Shown here: positions 43,895 to 53,180 of the stretch, one piece after another
Layout of the letters: each line of letters starts with the position of its first letter
How positions within the stretch are numbered: position 1 is the stretch's first letter
Source: Vibrio sp. Of7-15
Lineage (GTDB): Bacteria; Pseudomonadota; Gammaproteobacteria; Enterobacterales; Vibrionaceae
Direction: 5' to 3'
DNA length: 64,000 nucleotides
Assembly (NCBI RefSeq): GCF_022347565.1
Contig: NZ_JAKRGH010000007.1
Span: forward strand, 1 to 64,000
Program-made: the position numbers and the translations under genes
The notes under the pieces: generated by a model
What the model saw: the letters and a program-made list of their open reading frames with translations, nothing else
Told to the model about the DNA's origin: nothing
The model's database searches: none

Positions 43895-46800
43895 ATGAGG
43901 TTATTAACTGCTATGCTTGCTCGTTGGCCGTTTCTGTTTTTTGTATTTCTTTTCTTATTTAGTCCGCTTTCTTGGGCTGTAAATCAATGTACGCCGTTTT
44001 TTTCTGAAGCTGTTCAAACTTGGCTACCACAGGCTGATGTGACAGGGGATAATGGCAGCTTAATAATGACCCATCGTAGTAATATTAGCGGCTCTGATTC
44101 TGATAGTTTCAGGTTCTCAAACATTCCTTCAACTTCTACACATTCTCGTAGCTGTGCAAATGGGGCATGTACAGCTAACGGGCAGAATGTAGATTTATTA
44201 ACTTACCCGACTTTTCTTACCAGCAGCTCAAATACCACGATTAACGCAAACTCCAATACGACGATCGGAAGTGGGGCGCACTCAGGGAATGAATTTAAAG
44301 AAATCAATGGCCACTCCGGAGATGTGATTCGATTTGTTGCCTCTTCAACTCCGTATCGAGTGAAAAGCATGAAGCTTGAAGGGATAGCAAAACTTTACCT
44401 ACCCCCAGGTAACTACTTTTTTGAAAACTTGATCATAGAAAACAACACATCGATTGAGACCGATGGCAGTGCTGGCACAGTAGCTATCTGGGTTAAAGAG
44501 GCTTTAATCATTGGGAACTCCACAGAGATCAAACCTACATTGGCATCTCGAATCGCAATACTCGGTTGGGACAACATAACAGTCGAAAATAACAGTAAAG
44601 TTGTCGGGCTGGTTTATTCCAAGAAAACAATTGAAGTGAAAAATCACGCTAAAATTGAGGGTGCGGTGGTGGCTCTTAAATTAAAAATGGAAAATAACAC
44701 CGAGATTGCATGGAAAGATGATATGGAAGATGTGGACTTAGGTGATGCATGTAATGTCACTCCACCTCCATCAGACCTGCACCAATGTGACGCTATCTTT
44801 AATGGGGCTGTTCATGCACTCACTTCTGAAACGTTAGCTATTCCAATATTCTCACCGACGGTAGATTACATTCGTACTCAGTCTGATCCTGACGAAACCT
44901 TTAACTCTAATCAGGATTACTACTATATTTCTGGGGGAATTTCGGCTAACTCCAGTTCATTTAATTTAAATAGTACGGCTTCTACTGTTAGAAAGCTGTT
45001 TGCCAGTACTTTTACGACTTCTGGTAGCAGCGGTAGTATCAATTTGAACCCTCGCCAAGCAGGGGAAACCAGCGACAAACCTGAGCGGCTATTAATCAGT
45101 TCAAATGGCTCTTTAGTTATTGATGCCAATACCGTTGTTAACGGGTTTATTTACTCAAAAGGGTCGATCCAAATTAATGCTGGTGCGGTAATTAATGGTG
45201 CGGTGGCTGCTGAAGGCAATATCGCTAATTATGGTACGGTGAATTACATGCCCAATGCCATTGCGCGTACCGATTTTAACGGCATGTGTGAAAACACCAG
45301 CGTGATCACAACTACGATTGAGATTACCTCTGGTGTGAATGCCTTAACGTGTGATGCACATTCAGTCACCATACAAGTGCTTGCGAATGGGGTGCCTGAT
45401 ACGACGTATTCTGGTTTGATTACACTAAACACATCCAGCTCTAAAGGTGATTGGACATTGGTGTCTGGGGCTGGGAATTTAAATAATGGATCGGGTGATG
45501 ATGGGGTTGCTACCTACCAGTTTACACCGAATGATTTAGGCAGTGTGGTACTGAGCTTAAATCATAAATATGGTGGTGATGTCAGAATTAATGCTTCAGA
45601 TTCTACAGCAAGTGATACCCAAACAGTGACTTATCGACCTTCTGGCTTAAAAGCAACTTACACGGCGAGTAGCCCCCATATTGCAAATAGACCATTGGGG
45701 ATGACTTTAACGGCTGTAGGGATGAATAGTTCAAATTCAGGGTGTGATGTTATTAAAGAATACACAGGTACGAAAACCATTAAGTTTTGGACAGACTACA
45801 TAACCCCTTTGGCTCCTTCGGGTAATAAAAGCTTGGAAGTGAATAATGGGGCGGTTGGGAAAAGTGAATCTAATGCGACTTCAGTGAATATAGAGTTCAG
45901 TAAAGGGGTCTCTATTGCAAATGCACTTTCTATCCGTTATCCCGATGCAGGTAAGATTGAGGTGTCTTTAAAGGATGATACTGGTATTGGAGCACCACCG
46001 GGAGATGGAGGCAATGAATTGGAAGGGGGAGGCACTTTATTGTTTAACCCTTACTCACTGGTTATCAGTAATATCGTTCAAACTGGAAGTTCAAACACTA
46101 ATCCTGCCACCCAAAATAGCGGCAGTGGCTTCATCAGAGCTGCCAACCCATCTAATGCCAATGAATTAGCAAGTTCGGATAGTTTTGATGTTACGGTGAA
46201 AGCGTTGCTTGATTGTGTGACTGATCCGAGTCGCCACTGCTCAGGAAGCGAGCCAGTTGCAGAAAGCTTTCAAAATACATTAACGTTTGAACACAGCCAA
46301 ACTTTCCCATCTCCTCTTATTGTGCCTGCGCCAGCGACTGGCCAGTTGAAGCTTGCCGCTCAGTCAGGAATGACACATACAATGACGGGCAGTGGTAGTG
46401 AGCTTGTATCTAAGTTTACTTACAGTGAAGCCGGGACATTAAGCTTGTCAGTTCGCAGTAATGGTTATCTTGAAAATGGTAACAATATTGCGCTTTCTTC
46501 TGCTGTCGATATTGGTCGATTTTATCCGGCTTATTTAGCTTGGGATAATTATCTTGCGGGTTCTTCTTGTAGTGATTTTACTTATCTTGATCAACAAGCT
46601 CTTGCTATTAGTTATCGATTAAGGGCGTTTAACCAGGCAGGGGAAATCACCCAAAACTATGATAATGATCGACTAGGGTACGTAACGGCAGGTGCTGCGA
46701 GTAGTGCCAGTGAATTTACTTATGCTGCTTTTGATAATAGCCAAACCGATCAAAGTGCGCGCTTATTGAATAATGATGAAAATCGAGTATGGGTGAATGG

Positions 46801-47611
46801 CGTGTACGAATTGAGTGCACCAACATCGCCGATCACAAATCCGTTAGATGCTCGTTTAGTGGCGTTCACAAAAACCGATTCTGCCACACCTGATGGGCCA
46901 TTTTTAGACTCTGATGGCACACAAATGATGTTTGCTTTGCGGGTTATTGGTATTGATGGTGAAAAGCTGCAAGACACATCTGGTGCTAGCCCTCAAGCTT
47001 GTGTGGCAAATACTCATCCAGCGACGGATATGTGCAGTTTAGGCAGTATGAAAGACTTGCTGTACGGTCGCCTAGAAGCGGGGAGTGAGTTCGGTTCGGA
47101 ATCGACATCGGTTAATGTCGCTCTTGATGTTCAATATTATGATGGCAGCCAGTTTGTAACAAATGAACGCGATAACTGTACAAGTTTAAATTACGATGTG
47201 AGTGAAAGTAACCCGGTGAAGCAGCACTCGTTTCTTCACGGTGATCCGATGGCCGTAACGCCGGAGCAAAATACACCAATTCCCGTTGGATCTAAAACGT
47301 CTGAGTTGACGATGTCGAGTGCCCAAGCTGTGAAAGGGCGAATGCAGCTGAATTATTCAGCGCCTGAAGATCGTGGCCAGTTTCATTATTTTATCGATTT
47401 GAATGACTCCAGCTCATCGTTGTGCTGGTTGCGTTCTGATCGTAATGGTGATGGTGGTATCACGAATGTATGTGGTCAAGGAGTAACCAGCTATTGCGCT
47501 AATGACAGCTCTCGACCAGATGACTGTGTTCAGGGCACGGTAACTTTTGGAGGCTACCGCGGTAATGACAGAGTAGTGTACCGCGGTGAACCCTATTCGA
47601 TAATCCGTTGA
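43895..47611 (+). CDS. Large MshQ-like surface protein (DUF6701 C-terminus), second copy
   Basis: This 1238-residue exported protein has a signal peptide (about 1-28, ending LSWA). Two polymer-forming segments follow (VVGLVYSKKTIEVKNHAKIEGAV and VNGFIYSKGSIQINAGAVINGAV), like stacked beta-helix bactofilin turns. The long DUF6701-type C-terminus ends in GGYRGNDRVVYRGEP. That tail is nearly the same as that of the divergent gene at 39437, but the N-terminal domains differ (no FEFGRLRV-type domain here). The pair looks like a duplicated and diverged MshQ-like module. Confidence 0.82.
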   Translation: MRLLTAMLARWPFLFFVFLFLFSPLSWAVNQCTPFFSEAVQTWLPQADVTGDNGSLIMTHRSNISGSDSDSFRFSNIPSTSTHSRSCANGACTANGQNVDLLTYPTFLTSSSNTTINANSNTTIGSGAHSGNEFKEINGHSGDVIRFVASSTPYRVKSMKLEGIAKLYLPPGNYFFENLIIENNTSIETDGSAGTVAIWVKEALIIGNSTEIKPTLASRIAILGWDNITVENNSKVVGLVYSKKTIEVKNHAKIEGAVVALKLKMENNTEIAWKDDMEDVDLGDACNVTPPPSDLHQCDAIFNGAVHALTSETLAIPIFSPTVDYIRTQSDPDETFNSNQDYYYISGGISANSSSFNLNSTASTVRKLFASTFTTSGSSGSINLNPRQAGETSDKPERLLISSNGSLVIDANTVVNGFIYSKGSIQINAGAVINGAVAAEGNIANYGTVNYMPNAIARTDFNGMCENTSVITTTIEITSGVNALTCDAHSVTIQVLANGVPDTTYSGLITLNTSSSKGDWTLVSGAGNLNNGSGDDGVATYQFTPNDLGSVVLSLNHKYGGDVRINASDSTASDTQTVTYRPSGLKATYTASSPHIANRPLGMTLTAVGMNSSNSGCDVIKEYTGTKTIKFWTDYITPLAPSGNKSLEVNNGAVGKSESNATSVNIEFSKGVSIANALSIRYPDAGKIEVSLKDDTGIGAPPGDGGNELEGGGTLLFNPYSLVISNIVQTGSSNTNPATQNSGSGFIRAANPSNANELASSDSFDVTVKALLDCVTDPSRHCSGSEPVAESFQNTLTFEHSQTFPSPLIVPAPATGQLKLAAQSGMTHTMTGSGSELVSKFTYSEAGTLSLSVRSNGYLENGNNIALSSAVDIGRFYPAYLAWDNYLAGSSCSDFTYLDQQALAISYRLRAFNQAGEITQNYDNDRLGYVTAGAASSASEFTYAAFDNSQTDQSARLLNNDENRVWVNGVYELSAPTSPITNPLDARLVAFTKTDSATPDGPFLDSDGTQMMFALRVIGIDGEKLQDTSGASPQACVANTHPATDMCSLGSMKDLLYGRLEAGSEFGSESTSVNVALDVQYYDGSQFVTNERDNCTSLNYDVSESNPVKQHSFLHGDPMAVTPEQNTPIPVGSKTSELTMSSAQAVKGRMQLNYSAPEDRGQFHYFIDLNDSSSSLCWLRSDRNGDGGITNVCGQGVTSYCANDSSRPDDCVQGTVTFGGYRGNDRVVYRGEPYSIIR

Positions 47612-47639
47612 TAGCTGGTGGCGAAAGCACGTCGCCCGT

Positions 47640-48608
47640 TTAGGTAAGTATATGCTGGCGGTTAGTATGCTGCACTCGTCCTGTTTTTATGGCGTGTGCC
47701 ATGTGAGCAATGCATGGACTGACGGTTGTTCCATCATTGGTTTCAATGAAATAACTGTGCCCTTTGGGTTTATCAAATGTATTGTTAAAGTTGTCGCAAT
47801 CGACTTCGATGACATTTTTGGGTGTTTTCTCTAAGCATTCAGTTCCTGTCATACCGAGTCTACGAGAAATTGTTAGATTCTTTAAATTGGCGATTTTAGA
47901 AGCAGGCATAGCTAAATCATCGTTGGCGTAGTACACCACTACATTTCTAGCCGATTCAGGAATGCATTGGCCTGTTTCCCCTTTTTCTAAGGTTTGGTTT
48001 TCTACATCGGCGGCGATCATAAAAATGTTTCTAAAGAGCTGAGGCATTGCTTTGCCATGGGATTCTGCATATTCAGCAATGGCGTGTTGTAGTACGTTGT
48101 TTCCCATTGAATGAGCGAGAACATTGATTCTTTTCAGGCAAGGGGCAGACAATTGCTCATCCTTATTTCGCCATGCTTCGAATTTGTTAAGTAACCGAGA
48201 ATAGAGCATTCCTGCGACTTTTGAGGCTCTTTGATCGTCCCAGTAATCGTCAACAAAAGCGGCAAGGGAATCATCGTCACAAGGCCAAATAATCGGTATT
48301 ACCTTTACTAGTTTGTTGGAATAAACCGCATTTAATCGGGCTTCTAGTTTTTCTGCGCGAGGGAAAATGTCTTTTTCTGGGAGATTATTAAAGCCATGGA
48401 TATAAAAAAGAAGTTGGGTTTCTTCATCCAATTCTTTGAGCTCTTTGAAAAAGTTTTGTGATCCTATTTCAATGTAGTGTTTCTTTTTATTCCGTTTACA
48501 AAAATACTCATGAATAGAGACATCGGTATTTTGTACGTCGAAAGTTAATGATCGGCCAAACTCTAAAGTAGGTTTTTCGTTAGGAGTACGTGCGGTAATA
48601 AATAACAT
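47640..48608 (-). CDS. Alpha/beta hydrolase, DUF900-like
   Basis: This 322-residue cytosolic protein has the DUF900 hydrolase pattern: LLFYIHGFNN near residues 66-75, the nucleophile elbow AHSMGN, VVVYYANDDLAM with the acidic residue, and KGHSYFIE with the candidate histidine. These proteins are predicted serine hydrolases of unknown substrate. AAGGG precedes the ATG. It is convergent with the second MshQ-like gene, 28 bp apart. Confidence 0.78.
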   Translation of the reverse strand: MLFITARTPNEKPTLEFGRSLTFDVQNTDVSIHEYFCKRNKKKHYIEIGSQNFFKELKELDEETQLLFYIHGFNNLPEKDIFPRAEKLEARLNAVYSNKLVKVIPIIWPCDDDSLAAFVDDYWDDQRASKVAGMLYSRLLNKFEAWRNKDEQLSAPCLKRINVLAHSMGNNVLQHAIAEYAESHGKAMPQLFRNIFMIAADVENQTLEKGETGQCIPESARNVVVYYANDDLAMPASKIANLKNLTISRRLGMTGTECLEKTPKNVIEVDCDNFNNTFDKPKGHSYFIETNDGTTVSPCIAHMAHAIKTGRVQHTNRQHILT

Positions 48609-49053
48609 CTCACACCCTTACTATTTATTGTATCAATAAGATGTTGTGAGTATAGCGACTTGTTTCTTATTTTATAAGGTCAGAGATAAATAATAGGCGG
48701 AGGTTATAAAAATTGAGCTAATCAACCATCGAGAATTCAACATACCAATATGTTCTATGTGAACTTTTATATTGTTAAATATTCATTCTTCCTCAGCAGA
48801 AATTCAAATTCTCTAAAAATGTGAACATTTTCTTTAGAAATGGCGTTAGTGCGTCAAGCTGACCAAGATTCACTGTGTAAATAAAGGGTACATTTATACT
48901 CATTTCATTGTTTTGGAAGAATTAAATTATTGTGCTGGAAGGGTATGAGTTCTTTAGGGCAGATCTGGAAAACTTCAACGGCAGAAACCATAAAGTTTCT
49001 GCCGACGGGTTAGAAGTTACTGAGAAATTGGTGTAAAAGGCACGTATAGTGGA
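48609..49053. other. Intergenic region with a long hairpin
   Basis: No gene is visible in these 445 bp. The only clear structure is the hairpin at 48979-49004 listed separately, with outer AACTTC and GAAGTT segments around it. The rest is plain AT-rich sequence. Confidence 0.5.
48979..49004. other. Ten-bp perfect stem-loop, 50 bp after the Tim44-like gene
   Basis: CGGCAGAAAC-CATAAA-GTTTCTGCCG. No T-run follows on either strand. Outer AACTTC (48971-48976) and GAAGTT (49013-49018) could extend the fold. It may be a transcript 3' end or a small repetitive element. Confidence 0.65.
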
Positions 49054-49779
49054 TCAACGAGTTAGTGTTGACTGTATTGGTGGTAAGTTATCTAGCATTT
49101 TTATATATTGCATTATTGTATTGCTCTGCTCTATTCCAGACACTTTCCACTCATCATTATCTAATGTAAAGCTCCACACAGTTCTTACCGTTTTATACTC
49201 TTCGCTACCTTCGACTATTTCACCCGTTTTTATGTCCTTTAAATAATCATTCATTTTCGCACTGACTATAACCACAACAGATGAATCACGATGGCCATCG
49301 TCATGATTACGATGAACAAGCATAAGTGGTCTGATTGAACCAACACTTTGTACATCACATATGTTAACTAACCCTTGTTCCTTCCATTTATCCAAAAAAA
49401 CTTGTTGTTGATTAGTCCAATACCACTCGGTCATCCACTCAGATGTATCCGTGAGGTCTCCTCCTTGCCACCCTTGATGAACTCGTAAAAAGCAACTTTT
49501 AACTCTTTGTTGTAATTTAAACCAATCAAAATGGTCACTATGTACTGCCATAAAGGCTAGATCTTTGCTAGCTCGCTTTTCAGCAATTTTTGTCTTAATT
49601 GAGTTCATAACAATAAGTGGTAAAAACAATATGAATAAGACAACGAGTAAAACTTTTCCCCATGTAGAGTCAAATATAGCAGACGCAATCTGGCCTCCAG
49701 GCCCAGCTAACACTGGTTCAGCTATAAAAGCCATTGATAAAAACATGACACAAGCTGTAAACAACGTATATTTTTTCAC
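49054..49779 (-). CDS. Tim44-like domain protein with signal/anchor segments
   Basis: This 241-residue protein has a signal peptide (about 1-25), a second hydrophobic helix (about 41-60, KVLLVVLFILFLPLIVM) and a C-terminal Tim44-like fold (about 85-235, HFDWFKLQQRVKSCFLRVHQGW, then WSFTLDNDEWKVSGIEQ). Bacterial relatives are membrane-bound and of unclear function. Starts at GTG with AAGGA at good spacing. Transcribed alone. Confidence 0.75.
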   Translation of the reverse strand: MKKYTLFTACVMFLSMAFIAEPVLAGPGGQIASAIFDSTWGKVLLVVLFILFLPLIVMNSIKTKIAEKRASKDLAFMAVHSDHFDWFKLQQRVKSCFLRVHQGWQGGDLTDTSEWMTEWYWTNQQQVFLDKWKEQGLVNICDVQSVGSIRPLMLVHRNHDDGHRDSSVVVIVSAKMNDYLKDIKTGEIVEGSEEYKTVRTVWSFTLDNDEWKVSGIEQSNTIMQYIKMLDNLPPIQSTLTR

Positions 49780-50749
49780 TTATCATTTTCCTTATTTTTC
49801 AATAATATTTCATTTTTTATTAGTACAGTTTACAACTGAGCAACTTGTTAAAGCGCGACCAATGAGATAGAACCGCACTAATAAACTTTAATATTCTACT
49901 TGTAAGGTAAACCGCAGAGTTATTACTAGAGAAATCATTCACTCAATCTAGTTTACCGTTCACCTTACGTGCATATAAGCCAATATCACCACTATCAAAA
50001 CATTAATATCAAACGTGATTTATTTATCACTGTGGTATTTCCAGAGAAAACCTAAGCTTGGTATCAAAGAACTCAACCTGAAGAGTAGCTTTGTATATCT
50101 TGTGTTCTAGTGTGTACATTTTGAGGAGTAAAATCTGATTCAATGCAACCGTTTAAATCTACCACCACAAAAGTCGATAGAACTAACTGATGTACAAACT
50201 ATCTTTGCTTTCTTTTTGGAAGGCTGCATTCTACACATCTATAGATATTTTATATATATAAATCTCATTACCATCGAGCTTTAGCTGGTTTAAGTAGCCT
50301 CTGTAGCCTTGATGCTGTTTACCTTTTTTCGTACGGTGACCTTTAATATTTCGTTTCACGTTTCATGCTTCCCGCTCAGATATCATTCAGCAGACGTGAT
50401 CATTCCAATGTAGAAATACCGCTCTTTCTTTTTTAACAGGTAAATGGATAAAAACTATATTTCAATAGTAACTTTATTGATGAAAAGGAGGTGCCAGCGG
50501 TTAGTGAAGCTTGATAGGGGAAGTTATGGCATTAATAGAGTGAGGGCGTAACTTTAACTGTCTAAATGTGTATAGAAAACAATCGCTGTTGGCATTAAAT
50601 CTCAATACCATTTATTGGATTTAGTGTATGGGAGCTGAGGTTTAGCGATAATCAGATAAAATATAGCTCAAATTAAAAGCCCCCTTCACTACGAAATATT
50701 AAAGCAGTGTAGGGGGCTTTGGTTTAGTTCTTTGTTGATATAAGCTAAG
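49780..50749. other. Long region without a convincing gene
   Basis: About 970 bp, mostly AT-rich, with no long open frame and no RNA I recognise. A minus-strand frame at 50231-50359 (42 codons, GTG start, basic N-terminal half, then NEIYIYKISIDV and a stop) could be a small gene or the tail of a decayed one. A 7-bp inverted repeat pair near 49915-49975 and the GTGAT-TTATTT-ATCAC dyad at 50015-50030 are the only other structures. A terminator ends the region at 50676-50720. Confidence 0.4.
50676..50720 (-). terminator. Terminator of the glycerophosphodiesterase-MFS operon
   Basis: AAAGCCCCCTTCACT (50676-50690) pairs with AGTGTAGGGGGCTTT (50706-50720), about 30 bp after the transporter stop. 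On the minus strand it ends in CTTTTAATTT. Confidence 0.85.
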
Positions 50750-52033
50750 TTAGCTTCCTTGAGTAGCTAATTGTGGTGCTTGCTTTTTCTTTAGTGCCAG
50801 CAGGCCAAACGCACATACCATACCAAACGCAGAAACCGTTAAACCAATACCAAAAATCATTTGATATGCTTGTACCGCTGGGTAAGTATCAATGATCCAA
50901 CCGTTTAGTGCATAAGCCCAGAATACAGAAGCGTATGCTGCAAAAGAGCCAACACTCATCGCAGCACCACTGAACTCTTTTGGCACACCAGCTTCAGCTA
51001 CTGGCGCAAGAATAATCCCTTTCGCTAGGAAAATGCTGAATGAGAAACACATCAGCAGAATCATGTTCATGATAAGCATGTCGGCAGATTTTGGCAGCGC
51101 AATAGTCACACCCAAACATACAACCGTTAGGCCTAATGCAAACAGCATCATTTTTGTTGAAGATTTGAAAATGAAATCGGAGATAGAGCCAGCAACTAAA
51201 CCTGCTACCACACCCATTGCTCCAGTATTAATAATACCGAAGACTGCCGCTTGAGCTGTACTTAGATCAAATACTGCTTGTAGGTATGGCACAGTGTAGA
51301 TCAGAGTAATGTACGTCCAGTAAACCGTTAGAGAAGTAATCGCCGCTAGCCATACTGTTGGCATTTTTAGAACGTGGATCAAACCTTGTAGAGCCGCTTT
51401 GTTTTTGCTCTCGCCTTGTTTCACTTCTAGGCTGTTGTCTGGTACAAATTTCCAAACGCAGAACACCATAGGTAAAATTAACAATGTGTAGAAAACAATC
51501 GCGCCTTGGAATACCAAAATAGAACCACCCACAAGCGCCATAATACCTACAATAATGGCGTTCATGCTCATTTCAGTGGCACGTCGGATAGATTCTAATA
51601 AACCAAAAGCCATGCCTTTGTTGTGATCGCCCGACATTAAGTTAACGCCGTTGACCACCGCAGGCCAGAAAATAGCATCAGTGATACCCCAGATGGCAGC
51701 AATGACGATTAAGACCGTGAAATCTGGCTGCAAGGTAATGATGGTCATCATACTGACAAATCGAACCAGCAGACTGGTGATCAAAATAGATTTCACTGAA
51801 AAACGGTTATTCACCCAGCCTGCCGGAATGTAGAAGAACATGGCAGATCCAATTAAGGTAAATAAGATACCCATTTGGGTGTTGTCGATTTTCAATACTT
51901 CAAGAAGAAGGTTATAAAATGTTCCTTTGAAGGCTTCAAAAGCGGAGTAGATAATTTGCCCTGACATAACCACAGACAAAAAACCATAAAATTGTTTATT
52001 GGTATCGAAGCCGACTTTAGCTAATAAATTCAT
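50750..52033 (-). CDS. MFS transporter
   Basis: This 427-residue inner-membrane protein has 12 hydrophobic segments in two groups of six, with a central loop near 200-220 (NSLEVKQGESKNKAAL). The gene sits 14 bp after a glycerophosphodiester phosphodiesterase, so it likely imports the enzyme's substrate or its product, such as glycerophosphodiesters or glycerol-3-phosphate. Which one cannot be read from sequence. It ends at a strong terminator. Confidence 0.85.
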   Translation of the reverse strand: MNLLAKVGFDTNKQFYGFLSVVMSGQIIYSAFEAFKGTFYNLLLEVLKIDNTQMGILFTLIGSAMFFYIPAGWVNNRFSVKSILITSLLVRFVSMMTIITLQPDFTVLIVIAAIWGITDAIFWPAVVNGVNLMSGDHNKGMAFGLLESIRRATEMSMNAIIVGIMALVGGSILVFQGAIVFYTLLILPMVFCVWKFVPDNSLEVKQGESKNKAALQGLIHVLKMPTVWLAAITSLTVYWTYITLIYTVPYLQAVFDLSTAQAAVFGIINTGAMGVVAGLVAGSISDFIFKSSTKMMLFALGLTVVCLGVTIALPKSADMLIMNMILLMCFSFSIFLAKGIILAPVAEAGVPKEFSGAAMSVGSFAAYASVFWAYALNGWIIDTYPAVQAYQMIFGIGLTVSAFGMVCAFGLLALKKKQAPQLATQGS

Positions 52034-52047
52034 TTTGTTCTATCTCA

Positions 52048-52788
52048 TTATTTTTGTTTGTATTTAGATGGGAATTTATGAGCGATATCGGTACAAATGC
52101 CATCGACGCCCCAGTTAAACAATTGGTTAGCTCGAGCTAAATCGTTTACTGTCCACACGTTGACTTTAACGCCAGCATCTTTGAACTTTTGTACCATTTC
52201 ACGTGTTAGGCCCTTGTCTTCAGGGTGAATGTAATCGGCTTGGCACCATTCGATGGTGGCATTCCAGTCGTCCCATAAAGTGTGGCTTTCAAATAAGCAG
52301 GCAACAGAGGTTTGCGGGCTACGACGTTTAAATTCAGACAGAACCAAGTGGTTAAAGCTAGAAACAATAAGCTCACGCTCTGGGTTAAGATCTTCCAGCG
52401 CAACAATTAGATTTTCAATTAATTGGTAGCTTAAGGCTGCACTTGCAGCGCATGATTTGATTTCGATGTTTAGATTTAGTTCTTGTTCATTAGCGAGTTT
52501 AATTAGCTGTTGGATTGTCGGTAAGCGCTCACCAATGAACTCATCAGCAAACCAGCTACCTGCATCAATATCGGCTAAGTCTTCTTTACTAATGCGACAC
52601 AGCTTGCCACTTTTATCAGTACAGCGATCCAGTGTGTCATCATGGGACACAATCACTGTTCCATCTTCTAAAATATCAACATCACATTCAAACCATGTAA
52701 TGCCGTGCTCTTTACATAAAGAAAAAGCGGCGAGGGTATTTTCAGGAGCTAGGGAAGACATCCCGCGATGAGCAATTAATCTTTTCAC
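52048..52788 (-). CDS. ugpQ: Glycerophosphodiester phosphodiesterase, cytosolic UgpQ-type
   Basis: This 246-residue enzyme splits glycerophosphodiesters into glycerol-3-phosphate and an alcohol. The GDPD signature is intact: IAHRGMSSLAPENT at the start, FECDVDILEDGTVIVSHDDTLDR with the metal acid pair and catalytic histidine, and NLNIEIKS further on. There is no signal peptide, so it is cytosolic. It starts at GTG after AAAAGG and is the first gene of an operon with the MFS transporter. The symbol is given by family resemblance. Confidence 0.85.
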   Translation of the reverse strand: MKRLIAHRGMSSLAPENTLAAFSLCKEHGITWFECDVDILEDGTVIVSHDDTLDRCTDKSGKLCRISKEDLADIDAGSWFADEFIGERLPTIQQLIKLANEQELNLNIEIKSCAASAALSYQLIENLIVALEDLNPERELIVSSFNHLVLSEFKRRSPQTSVACLFESHTLWDDWNATIEWCQADYIHPEDKGLTREMVQKFKDAGVKVNVWTVNDLARANQLFNWGVDGICTDIAHKFPSKYKQK

Positions 52789-53174
52789 GTTTTACCTTTT
52801 GTTTTTAGGCTTATTATGGGGGCAGGATGCTACAGAAAAATGAGCGTTTGAAATGTGATATGGATAGAATTATCAGCGTTCGAGCATAAATATGTTGTAT
52901 TTTGCGTGTTGAATCGTCCCTAATAAAGAAAAATACGGACAATTTATGAACATAAACCTCGAAGTGAATAGGGTTAATAGTACATATTTATCAATATGAT
53001 AGGATGATATGTGCTAGTTGTTTAATAAGTAAGTCTGGCGCTTTTATATGGTTTCGAATGAATTGATTTCATGATTTAGATGGTGCTGAAATAAGAAGTA
53101 AGTTTCTTATTGTAAAATGCCATTTCTTTGTTACGGTATTCTGTGTTGCTTGTTTCTATAGGCCGGGTGTATTT
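52789..53174. other. Divergent intergenic region
   Basis: About 390 bp between the divergent phosphodiesterase and GGDEF-EAL genes. AT-rich and without a visible gene or repeat. It must hold both promoters, but no boxes could be fixed with confidence. Confidence 0.4.
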
Positions 53175-53180
53175 GTGACG

